This document shows positions 8,369-15,420 of a stretch of DNA of 64,000 nucleotides, in pieces. The notes beneath the pieces were generated by a model, which made no database searches, was not told where the DNA came from, and was given only the letters and a program-made list of their open reading frames with translations. Positions within the stretch are counted from its first letter, which is position 1, and the number at the start of each line of letters is the position of its first letter. Position numbers and translations under genes: made by a program. Source of the DNA: Blautia sp. MSJ-9 (GTDB taxonomy: Bacteria; Bacillota; Clostridia; Lachnospirales; Lachnospiraceae); assembly GCF_018919065.1 (NCBI RefSeq), contig NZ_JAHLQG010000024.1, positions 1 through 64,000 of the forward strand, in the 5' to 3' direction.

Positions 8369-8467
8369 CAAGGGGCATATCATCCCGCATCGGCTTTTTA
8401 CTTCGGTTTCTTTTCCCTGTAATTTTTTCTACCTCCCAAACATATCATTGCTCCATAACAAGGAAAT

Positions 8468-8836
8468 CTATTGTACAGCTTTTTTTAAGTTCATAAAGAA
8501 AATTGCTATTTTATCTAACTTTCCTTCATTATATTCTGCAAAATCCAGATAATATTTTGGAATACTTACAGCTTGAATTTCTTTTTTATATAACCATTGT
8601 CTTGTTTTTGCTTCCGGTGCAAAAATAACTGCCTGATTTTCACCGGAAAAAATCTCATTATAAGTACATGCTGAACGATCCAAAACACACTTCCAATCCA
8701 TATTCTTATTCTGAAAATATCGATTTAATTGATTCAAAAATTTCTTTGCTTTTTGCATATAAATGACATTCATAATTGGATTATAATGTTCTCCCTCTAT
8801 TACAGGAATTTCCCATACTAAACAACACGTTTTCAT
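8468..8836 (-). CDS. Hypothetical protein, 122 residues
   Basis: The ATG has AGGGAGA 7 bases upstream, a good ribosome binding site, so I regard the gene as real. The product (starting MKTCCLVWEIPVIEGEHY) is soluble, rich in Lys and aromatic residues, with a central IFSGENQAVIFAPEAKTR segment; no signal peptide or membrane helix is visible. I do not recognise the family. It lies alone, downstream of the IS200/IS605 right end, and its upstream region (8837-8920) would have been replaced by the insertion, so read-through from the element could now drive it. Confidence 0.55.
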   Translation of the reverse strand: MKTCCLVWEIPVIEGEHYNPIMNVIYMQKAKKFLNQLNRYFQNKNMDWKCVLDRSACTYNEIFSGENQAVIFAPEAKTRQWLYKKEIQAVSIPKYYLDFAEYNEGKLDKIAIFFMNLKKAVQ

Positions 8837-8927
8837 TTACAAATCTCCCTTTACAAAATGCATGACTCCTCAATTTCCTAATCAACAAAACTTGAATTTA
8901 TTTATGTTTCGTCATTAGTGACATGCT

Positions 8928-9080
8928 CCCACCACTTAAATCTCTGATTTTGAAGTGGGGGCTTCTTGCTCAATGGCTCTACTGAGCCAAGTATCTACAA
9001 GCTATCCTCGCGTGCCCCGCGATTTTTTGCCCGGACACGGGCATATTTCTTACTTATTGTCTTGTCCGGATACGGACAGT
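8928..9080 (-). ncRNA. Candidate omegaRNA / right-end RNA of the IS605 element
   Basis: Directly after the tnpB stop, five hairpins follow one another: TGTCCG/CGGACA (9063-9078), GCCCG/CGGGC (9029-9042), TCGCG/CGCGA (9008-9022), TGGCTC/GAGCCA (8974-8989), and an outermost stem pairing CCCACCACTT with AAGTGGGGG (8928-8961). In this family the tnpB mRNA 3' end and right end form the RNA that guides TnpB, with the guide taken from flanking DNA. Here the guide would be the bases just below 8928. The structures are read directly; the RNA itself is inferred. Confidence 0.6.
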
Positions 9081-10184
9081 TTATGCTGCCAGCATCCTTC
9101 TTGCCTCTTCACGGATGTTGATTGCTGCATTTCGATCTCTGTCCATCTCATTTCCGCACGTACAGCGGTAAACTCTTTCGGATAATTTCAGCTCTTTTTT
9201 TATCTTTCCGCATTTACTGCATTTTTTGCTTGACGGGAAAAAGCGGTCTACCTTTACTAATTCTTTTCCCTTCCAGGCAAGCTTATAATCCAGCATATTC
9301 CGGAACATCCCGTATCCATTATCCTGTATACTTTTCCCAAAATGCAGGCACTGGCTCATCGCTTTCATATCAATATCTTCCACCGCAACTATATCGTACT
9401 GGTCTGTGATCCTGCGGCTCAGTTTATGCAGATAATCTCTTCTCTGGCTGCGTATTTTTTCATGGCACCTGGCAACTTTCTTTTTCTGTCGCACATAATT
9501 ACGGCTTCCTTTTACACATCTCGACAGTTTACGCTGCTCCCTTGCCAGCCTTTTTTCATTTTTTCTGAAGAATCCTGCTTCTTCCATCTCAATCTCTTCT
9601 GAAAACACAGCCATCCCCTGCATCGCATAATCAATCCCAAGTATTTTAGCATTACTGTAATCCTTATCTGCTGCTTGATTTTCGCAGCTGTATCCTTCAT
9701 ACAGCAGACTTGCAAAATATTTTCCGGATGGCTCCATACTGACTGTCACTGATTTCAAACGGCAGTTTTCTGCAGGCTCCCTGTGTTTTTTCATGGAGAT
9801 CCATTTTAATTTCGGAAGCCGGATCCGGTTATCTTCTACCAGAATATTTCCGTTGACTACATTTGTTGTATAGCTGTTTTTGGAGTGATGTTTTGACTTG
9901 AAACGTGGAAATCCAACCTTAGGATCACGAAAAAAATTCTTATATGCTTTTTCCAGATGGAGCTGAACATTTGCCAGTGCCAGCGAATCAACTTCTTTCA
10001 GAAATGGATACTCCTTTTTATACATAGCTGGTGTATTCTTTAACATCTTCTTTGTCTTTTTATACTCCTGGATCTTGTCATTAAGCATCTGGTTGTACAG
10101 AAAACGACAGCAGCCAAATGTTTTTCCAAGGAGTATCTTCTGTTCTTCTGTTGGATAAATCCGGAAACGATATGCTATGTTCAA
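9081..10184 (-). CDS. tnpB: RNA-guided TnpB endonuclease of an IS200/IS605 element
   Basis: The start is a TTG at 10184 that overlaps the tnpA stop (TTGA), with GGGAGAG 8 bases upstream; longer versions run through tnpA. The 367-residue product has all RuvC-type acidic residues: Asp in GIDYAMQGMAVFS, Glu in VAVEDIDMKAMS and Asp in EMDRDRNAAINIREE. Between them lies the zinc ribbon CSKCGKIKKEL...CTCG. The N-terminus (YRFRIYPTEEQKILLGKTFG) is the usual helix-turn-helix-like start. The gene appears complete and catalytically intact. TnpB cleaves DNA at the donor or target site using the omegaRNA. Confidence 0.93.
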   Translation of the reverse strand: MNIAYRFRIYPTEEQKILLGKTFGCCRFLYNQMLNDKIQEYKKTKKMLKNTPAMYKKEYPFLKEVDSLALANVQLHLEKAYKNFFRDPKVGFPRFKSKHHSKNSYTTNVVNGNILVEDNRIRLPKLKWISMKKHREPAENCRLKSVTVSMEPSGKYFASLLYEGYSCENQAADKDYSNAKILGIDYAMQGMAVFSEEIEMEEAGFFRKNEKRLAREQRKLSRCVKGSRNYVRQKKKVARCHEKIRSQRRDYLHKLSRRITDQYDIVAVEDIDMKAMSQCLHFGKSIQDNGYGMFRNMLDYKLAWKGKELVKVDRFFPSSKKCSKCGKIKKELKLSERVYRCTCGNEMDRDRNAAINIREEARRMLAA

Positions 10185-10588
10185 TTCTTTTTCTCTCCCT
10201 GATTTTCGATGTATTGACGGATCACTTCTACTGGTGCCCCTCCTGCCGTCAAAAGACAGAAACTCTGACTCCAGAACGCTTCTTTCCAAAGTTTTTCCCG
10301 GATTTCCGGATACTCTTTTTTCAGCAGCCTGCTGCTGGCACTTTTATAAGCATTGATAAATTTGCTGAGTTCTGTTTTAGGCTGTGCACGAAACATTACA
10401 TGAACATGGTCAATATCATGATTCCATTCCTCCAAAACAATTCCATACCGTGGGGCAATATATCCCCATATTTCCTTTGCTCTTTCTGAAATCGGATCAT
10501 TGATAACTTTTCTTCGATATTTCACCACCATAATCAGGTGATAATACATCAAGTACACTGAATGTGCATTATGATCCATATTTTCCAT
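10181..10588 (-). CDS. tnpA: IS200-type Y1 transposase TnpA
   Basis: The 135-residue protein is a single-strand DNA HUH transposase. The HUH pair is in HDIDHVHVMF and the catalytic tyrosine is in VEVIRQYIENQG near the C-terminus. The first strand, HSVYLMYYHLIMVVKYRR, is family-typical. Length and motifs match intact, active members. It starts at an ATG with AAAGGA upstream and a matching promoter, and its stop overlaps the tnpB TTG start by four bases. Confidence 0.93.
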   Translation of the reverse strand: MENMDHNAHSVYLMYYHLIMVVKYRRKVINDPISERAKEIWGYIAPRYGIVLEEWNHDIDHVHVMFRAQPKTELSKFINAYKSASSRLLKKEYPEIREKLWKEAFWSQSFCLLTAGGAPVEVIRQYIENQGEKKN

Positions 10589-10632
10589 AAAACCAGTCCT
10601 TTTTTTGAGTAATTATCTTATCGACTGATTCT

Positions 10633-10661
10633 ATTATACCATGGATCCCACTACCAAACAA
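10633..10661 (-). promoter_or_regulatory. Promoter of tnpA-tnpB
   Basis: On the minus strand TTGTTT and TATAAT are separated by exactly 17 bases, about 45 bases upstream of the tnpA ATG. Confidence 0.6.
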
Positions 10662-10708
10662 GTGTTCTTTTTATTTTTTGCAATTCATCTCCCACCTGTA
10701 GAGGAAGG

Positions 10709-11062
10709 AGAATTCTTGCTATATATTATGTTAAAAAGTATTTAAAAGAAATGGGAATTAAAGTAAACACAACAACTGTCTACCGCTATCTGGATAAGCT
10801 TTGCGCAGAACACGTTGTAATTAAATACCCGGATCTGAATTCTGACAAAGCAGTGTTTCAATTCGCAGGAGAAGAAAAAAAATGTACAGACCACCTGCAT
10901 CTGAAATGTATCAGATGCGGAAATGTTGTACATCTTGACTGTGACTTTATGGGTGAATTAAAAGAGCATCTGTTCCGGGATCATGGATTCCGTCTGCAGT
11001 GCAGCGGAGATATGCTTCATGGAATCTGCAAAGACTGTGAAAACAAATCCGATCAGCTGTGA
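10709..11062 (+). pseudogene. Fur-family regulator lacking its N-terminus
   Basis: Fur homology starts abruptly around 10715 (YYVKKYLKEMGIKVN, then TTTVYRYLDKL, the recognition helix) and continues to a normal end. The metal-binding C-terminal domain is intact: DHLHLKC, CIRCGNVVHLDC and the second zinc pair CKDC. A normal Fur/Zur has about 25-35 more residues in front, with the first helices. The only in-frame ATG, at 10751, has no ribosome binding site. The break coincides with the left end of the IS200/IS605 element, so I infer that insertion or an associated deletion removed promoter and start. A shortened product from 10751 would lack part of the DNA-binding domain. Confidence 0.75.
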
Positions 11063-11826
11063 TCTGTTTCAGATGTAGCATGATGAATCTGGCGAATCAC
11101 ACATCTGATTGATACCGGTACTGTAAAAAGGCAGGCAATCGCCCCAGACAGCATGATTGCAACATCCTGAAAAAGAAATTTGGAATTGAGAATAATTTCC
11201 AGGTTATATTGCTGTGTCTGAACATAGGCAAATAACAGAATAGAGCCTCCAAGATAAGCAAAAAGCAACGTATTTACAGTTGTTCCTATGATTTCTTTTC
11301 CAACCTGATAGCCGGAAGAAGTAAGTTCTTTCGCTGTCAGGCTGTTTTTATGTGTCCAGACTTCATATACAGAAGAAGTTACAGATAAAGCAGTATCAAT
11401 AACCGCTCCAAGAGTACTGAAAACAGTTACAAAAACTGCCACATGAAGCATATTAATATGGATATCCGTACTGTAATAATACATAAAATCATCTTCTGAA
11501 AGCTGAAGCTCATTCAGTCCGTAGCTTCCTGATCTCCATATAATAAGATAAATCGGAATAAATAAAAGCAGCATTACAAGCAAGGTAGCCAGAAAAGCCG
11601 CCCGTGTCTTTGGATTGTTTCCATTCTGGTAGAACAGGGAATTATAGCAGACTCCTGCCCCTGCAGCCAATATCAGAAGCAGCGCCGGGAAACCAATGGA
11701 CATCAGAAGAATCGAAATAAACAGAATTACAATATTACCGGCCAGTGTCATAAGAGAAACTGCTCCGCGCTCCCCACCAATCAGAATCATTAAAATAATC
11801 AACACCAGTGCAAGAAAAATTATCAT
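11053..11826 (-). CDS. YibE/F family membrane protein
   Basis: This 257-residue protein has about six to seven hydrophobic segments and the family core FSTLGAVIDTALSVTSSVYE, in which an Asp lies inside a membrane helix, followed by SSGYQVGKEIIGTTVNTLLF. YibE/F proteins are of unknown function. The ATG overlaps the stop of the preceding paralogue (ATGA), so the two are translationally coupled and may form a hetero-oligomer. Its 3' end overlaps the convergent Fur remnant by ten bases. YibE/F genes are, as I recall, often found beside Fur-family genes in Firmicutes, which hints at a metal-linked role; that is inference. Confidence 0.8.
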   Translation of the reverse strand: MIIFLALVLIILMILIGGERGAVSLMTLAGNIVILFISILLMSIGFPALLLILAAGAGVCYNSLFYQNGNNPKTRAAFLATLLVMLLLFIPIYLIIWRSGSYGLNELQLSEDDFMYYYSTDIHINMLHVAVFVTVFSTLGAVIDTALSVTSSVYEVWTHKNSLTAKELTSSGYQVGKEIIGTTVNTLLFAYLGGSILLFAYVQTQQYNLEIILNSKFLFQDVAIMLSGAIACLFTVPVSIRCVIRQIHHATSETDHS

Positions 11827-12923
11827 TTTTTGTCGCTCCTTTTCAGAGATGGTAGTTTCATGATAATAGAAGAAATAAAAACAGATACAGGGATTGCCAG
11901 TACAATTCCTATACTTTCAATCAGAAAACGACAGATATCATATGGAATATGATATCGTATGATCGTTATAAACCTGATCTCATTGTTCATTTTCAGGATA
12001 AACATAGGAATCATGCCGCTTGTCAGAACAAAAAGCAACACATTTATCATAGTTCCCATAATGTCATATCCGATTTCCCGTCCTGAATGTATTAATTTTC
12101 TCAGAGAAACATCTGGATTTTTCCGGACAATTTCCCCTGTTGCAGCACTAATAGTTACAGCTACATCCATGATAGCTCCAAGTCCTGTCAGCATAATATC
12201 TGTCCAGAATATATCAGCAGAATTACTCATACTCCCCAGATATTCCAGATTGGAATAATCCAGATCTCCAAAAAACTGAATAGAAAATTCAAATAGTGCC
12301 ATGATCAGAAACAGTACACATATGGTTGAAATAACAGAAGCCCATGTTTTTCTGTGGATTCCATTCAGACAGATCAAAGTTGTTACCGAAAAAAGAAAAG
12401 CAATTACATTGCAGATATTTAAGATATTTTCCCCTTTCATAAAAGCCTGAAATCCAAACACGAATATAATTGTGTTCAATATCAACGATATGATCGTATA
12501 GAATCCCTGTTTTCCTGTAATACAGATCAGAAGAAAAAACAGACCACCTGCCAGCAATGCCAGATAACCATCACGCTTTATGGAACGTATGGATTTCCCT
12601 GGATTTTCCCTTGAACCGCTTAAAAGGACCGTGTCTCCTTTATGATATTTCTGATTCTGAACCTGAGACGATGTATATTCATTAGAAATAGAAATCTCTT
12701 CCCCTTTATGGGTACCGTTTAATATACGCGCTGTAATTTTCTGAGTATAATAATGCTCTTCTGCATCTCTGGTTCCTTTCCTGCTCATTGTTTCCTTTTC
12801 TGTTACTGAAGATATCTTCGCCAGAGGCGTATGGTAAAACCTGGCGTTAAAGCAGGTAAATAAAACACAAATAATATAGATACCTGCCAATAGATATTTC
12901 ATCCGAAATAAATGAGATTTCAT
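11823..12923 (-). CDS. YibE/F family membrane protein with extracytoplasmic domain
   Basis: The 366-residue protein begins with a membrane anchor (LLAGIYIICVLFTCFNA), then an extracytoplasmic beta-rich domain to about residue 120 (TARILNGTHKGEEISISNEY, KYHKGDTVLLSGS), then about seven membrane segments. The conserved core GLGAIMDVAVTISAATGEI and HSGREIGYDIMGTMINVLLF parallels its downstream partner, marking the pair as paralogues. AAGGAG lies about 13 bases upstream of the ATG. The small soluble domain resembles an OB-like fold seen in longer YibE/F proteins. Function unknown. Confidence 0.8.
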   Translation of the reverse strand: MKSHLFRMKYLLAGIYIICVLFTCFNARFYHTPLAKISSVTEKETMSRKGTRDAEEHYYTQKITARILNGTHKGEEISISNEYTSSQVQNQKYHKGDTVLLSGSRENPGKSIRSIKRDGYLALLAGGLFFLLICITGKQGFYTIISLILNTIIFVFGFQAFMKGENILNICNVIAFLFSVTTLICLNGIHRKTWASVISTICVLFLIMALFEFSIQFFGDLDYSNLEYLGSMSNSADIFWTDIMLTGLGAIMDVAVTISAATGEIVRKNPDVSLRKLIHSGREIGYDIMGTMINVLLFVLTSGMIPMFILKMNNEIRFITIIRYHIPYDICRFLIESIGIVLAIPVSVFISSIIMKLPSLKRSDKK

Positions 12924-13067
12924 AGGATTCTTTTTTCTCCTTCTTAGTAAAAAACATTACAACCTTAAAGATACTAATCAGTTACTTTTTATCGAAATAA
13001 TATTTTACACTTTTTTAAATCCTAGTCAAGATATAAATTTGCAAGTAATTTGCAATATAAATTTAAA

Positions 13068-13107
13068 ATACCCTTTAATAGATATTTCTCATCTACTTAA
13101 GGGGTAT
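13068..13107 (-). terminator. Terminator after the ABC-GH127 chimeric gene
   Basis: An imperfect stem (ATACCCCTTAA / TTAAAGGGTAT) followed on the minus strand by TTTTAAATTT lies about 12 bases beyond the chimeric gene stop. Confidence 0.6.
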
Positions 13108-13118
13108 CTGTTTCATTT

Positions 13119-14372
13119 CTATGGTCTGAGTTCCTTCATCCACACAAGCATTTCACCCTCGCCTCTGTTATTCCAGTAAGGATACGGGATTGCTGTGAGT
13201 TCTATGTCTTCCAACTGTGGTTTCTGTCCGCTGTAAAGGCTGTCGGAAACGGAAGATTCTACGATTTTCTTTGCTTTGGCTTTTACAGTTACAATTCCGC
13301 CGAAGAGATCAGATTTTTCTTCTCTCAGAGGTGCATCTGTATCAACAAAGATTGCCGGGAGATTCTGGGAATTGTCGATTTCTTCCAGACTGTAAGTATT
13401 TACCCATGGAAATTCTGTCTGAAGTTTTACGGAAATCTTATCTTCATTCCAGTCAAGCTCTGTCTCATTGGATACAAAGAGATTTACATACAGTTCTTTT
13501 TTCTCCGGTTTCTGCGCATAAACATACTGTCCGAGAGATGCCAATGTTCTCGCGATATTCGGAGGACAGCATGCTACTCCAAACCATTTCTGGCGAATTG
13601 GTTTTACATGTTTCTTGGAGGTTCCTTCCATGCATGCAGGCGGCCATACCTCCAGAGGATTCACATAGAAGAAGCTCTTTCCGTCCAGCACGATTCCCGC
13701 AAGAACCGTATTGTATAATGCACGTTCTGCCACATCCATGTACTGACTTTCTCCTGTGATCTGTGCCATTCTCAGTCCAAACAGGGCAAGTCCGATGGAT
13801 GCACAGTTCTCAGAATAGTTGTATTCATTTGGCAGGTCATAATCTACGGTAAAGCGTTCCAGATATCCGGATGAACCAATTCCCTGCGGATCAAGTCCAT
13901 TTACAGGTTCATCCAGAATTATAATTTCCGGATTTCCAAGCATGGCACCAGCGATTCCAAGTCTTTGCTTCATTCCCATAGAAAATCCGCCAAACTGTCC
14001 TTTTGCATTCTGTAATCCGACAAATTCAAGAACACGGTCAATCTCTTTCTTATCCTTGATGCCTTTCATCATGCAGTAATAATCCAGATTATCTCTCGCA
14101 TCCAGATAATCAAAGAAATTCTTTCCTATAAAAAATCCTATTCTTTTTCTTGCCCGCAGCAGATCATTGTTGCTTTTACTTCCTGCAATTGATATTTTCC
14201 CATGTTCAAACTCACTAAGACCTAATATTATTTTAAATATCGTTGTCTTACCGGCACCATTTTTTCCAATCAGTCCGTATATTTCTCCCTGATGGATATT
14301 CAGATTAACATCTTTTAATACCTGATGAGTTCCATAACTTTTTTGAATATCTTTTAGTGTAATCATATTCAT
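13119..14372 (-). CDS. Chimeric ORF: ABC transporter ATPase N-terminal part fused to GH127 C-terminal half
   Basis: From the ATG at 14372 (AGGAAG upstream), residues 1-164 are an ABC ATPase with Walker A (GLIGKNGAGKTT), signature (FSMGMKQRLGI) and Walker B (IIILDEPVNGLDPQG). At about residue 165 (near 13880) the sequence switches, in frame, to the C-terminal part of a GH127 beta-L-arabinofuranosidase (GSSGYLERFTVDYDLP...). It keeps the probable acid/base Glu (LERF), the zinc ligands E-x-C (SENC) 16 residues later and the Cys pair (ACCPPN) 78 residues on. The ATPase H-loop and the first half of the glycosidase are missing. Neither half should work; it is probably a deletion product or an assembly join. 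Confidence 0.85.
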   Translation of the reverse strand: MNMITLKDIQKSYGTHQVLKDVNLNIHQGEIYGLIGKNGAGKTTIFKIILGLSEFEHGKISIAGSKSNNDLLRARKRIGFFIGKNFFDYLDARDNLDYYCMMKGIKDKKEIDRVLEFVGLQNAKGQFGGFSMGMKQRLGIAGAMLGNPEIIILDEPVNGLDPQGIGSSGYLERFTVDYDLPNEYNYSENCASIGLALFGLRMAQITGESQYMDVAERALYNTVLAGIVLDGKSFFYVNPLEVWPPACMEGTSKKHVKPIRQKWFGVACCPPNIARTLASLGQYVYAQKPEKKELYVNLFVSNETELDWNEDKISVKLQTEFPWVNTYSLEEIDNSQNLPAIFVDTDAPLREEKSDLFGGIVTVKAKAKKIVESSVSDSLYSGQKPQLEDIELTAIPYPYWNNRGEGEMLVWMKELRP

Positions 14373-14514
14373 ATCCTCTGCTTCCTTTCGTATTTGTTGA
14401 CCTGATTGTATAAAAAAAGTACGGTTGCAGCCACCAATTATTGCGTATATCATGCTTTACATTGGGGTTTACATCGTACATTTACAGCGTTTTATGAGAT
14501 ATAAGGTTAGTATT

Positions 14515-14646
14515 TTATGCCCCTGACTGTATCAATGCTTTTTGCGCAGCCGTCTTGTAGTACTTCGTACCGTTAAAAATGGAATAGCCGTTTTGCAGTA
14601 GCGGAACTGGCATTCCGTTTAAGCGTAATTTGCACTACTTGCTCAT
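14515..14646 (-). pseudogene. Short coding remnant upstream of the chimeric gene
   Basis: On the minus strand a frame from 14646 has an in-frame TAG at codon 4, then reads on for 39 codons (LNGMPVPLLQNGYSIF, then NGTKYYKTAAQKALIQSGA) to a TAA. The composition is protein-like, and I suspect a remnant of mobile-element cargo, but cannot name the family. The remainder of 14373-14663 shows only the upstream region of the ABC gene. Confidence 0.3.
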
Positions 14647-14663
14647 AACCGAAACATAACGAA

Positions 14664-14694
14664 GGGACAGGAAATCCTAAACGACTCCTGTCCC
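14664..14694 (-). terminator. Terminator of the sugar-acid operon
   Basis: A perfect 9-bp stem (GGGACAGGA / TCCTGTCCC) lies about 30 bases after the eda stop. The trailing T run is short, so strength is uncertain. Confidence 0.65.
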
Positions 14695-14723
14695 TGTCTG
14701 TTGAATATGTGTAACAGCACCGA

Positions 14724-15362
14724 TTATTTTCGGATAGATTCAACCAGATTTCTGGCTTCTGCTGTCAGCTCTTTAATTTTGTCAAATGCCCCTGCTTTTA
14801 CAAGATCTCCTTTTACCATCCAGCTTCCGCCGCAGCATACGATCTTGTCAAAGGAGAGATAATCTTCCAGGTTCTTTGCATTAATTCCGCCTGTAGGCAT
14901 GAATTTAATTCCTGTATAAGGTGCTGCCATAGCTTTGATCATGGCAATTCCTCCTGCCTGTTCTGCAGGGAAGAATTTTACAGTTTTCAGGCCGCGTTTC
15001 ACTGCCTGTGCAACCTCAGAAGGAGTAACGCATCCCGGTAAAACAGGAATCTCTTTTTTCAGACAATAGTCTACGATTTCCGGATCAAAGCCAGGGCTTA
15101 CAATAAACTTTGCACCTGCTTTCACAGCCGCATCTACCTGCTCTGTGGTAAGTACAGTTCCTGCTCCAACCAGCATTTCCGGGAACTTTTCAGCCATCAG
15201 ACGAATGGACTCTTCTGCTGCCGCTGTACGGAAAGTAACTTCCGCACATGGAAGTCCGCCTTCTACAAGTGCCTGGGCAAGCGGCACTGCATCCTTTGCA
15301 TCTTCCAGAACTACTACAGGGACAACTCCCACTTCATGAAATCTTTCTGCTAAATCTTTCAT
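14724..15362 (-). CDS. eda: 2-keto-3-deoxy-6-phosphogluconate aldolase (KHG/KDPG aldolase)
   Basis: The enzyme splits KDPG to pyruvate and glyceraldehyde 3-phosphate, the last step of this operon's pathway. I place the start at the ATG at 15362 (MKDLAERFHEVGVVPVV), preceded by AGGTGAG; an ATG 21 bases upstream has no site. The 212-residue class I aldolase shows the (beta/alpha)8 signatures: GGLPCAEVTFRT with the general-base Glu, GAGTVLTTEQ, FIVSPGFD, the Schiff-base Lys in KTVKFFPAE, and MPTGGI. It is the last gene of the gntP-HPr-dehydratase-kdgK-eda series. Confidence 0.93.
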   Translation of the reverse strand: MKDLAERFHEVGVVPVVVLEDAKDAVPLAQALVEGGLPCAEVTFRTAAAEESIRLMAEKFPEMLVGAGTVLTTEQVDAAVKAGAKFIVSPGFDPEIVDYCLKKEIPVLPGCVTPSEVAQAVKRGLKTVKFFPAEQAGGIAMIKAMAAPYTGIKFMPTGGINAKNLEDYLSFDKIVCCGGSWMVKGDLVKAGAFDKIKELTAEARNLVESIRK

Positions 15363-15420
15363 TCGAATTTTCTCACCTTTCATAATGTTTTATCGAACTT
15401 CAGCCATAAATCCTGATGTC

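Larger units (their letters stand above)
8920..10700 (-). mobile_element. IS200/IS605-family element (tnpA, tnpB, hairpin-rich right end)
   Basis: The element reads on the minus strand: promoter, tnpA, overlapping tnpB and about 150 bases of consecutive hairpins at the right end. Both genes look intact. The ends are approximate: the right end is at the outermost hairpin near 8920 and the left end falls between the tnpA promoter and the start of Fur homology near 10700. No terminal inverted repeats or target duplications are expected in this family. The sequence GGTGGGAG occurs at both apparent ends. The insertion separates the 8468 gene from a Fur gene lacking its 5' end. Confidence 0.85.

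Noticed and set aside
10185-10289. Longer N-terminus of TnpB
   Set aside because: It lies within tnpA and lacks TnpB-like sequence; the TTG at 10184 fits family starts.
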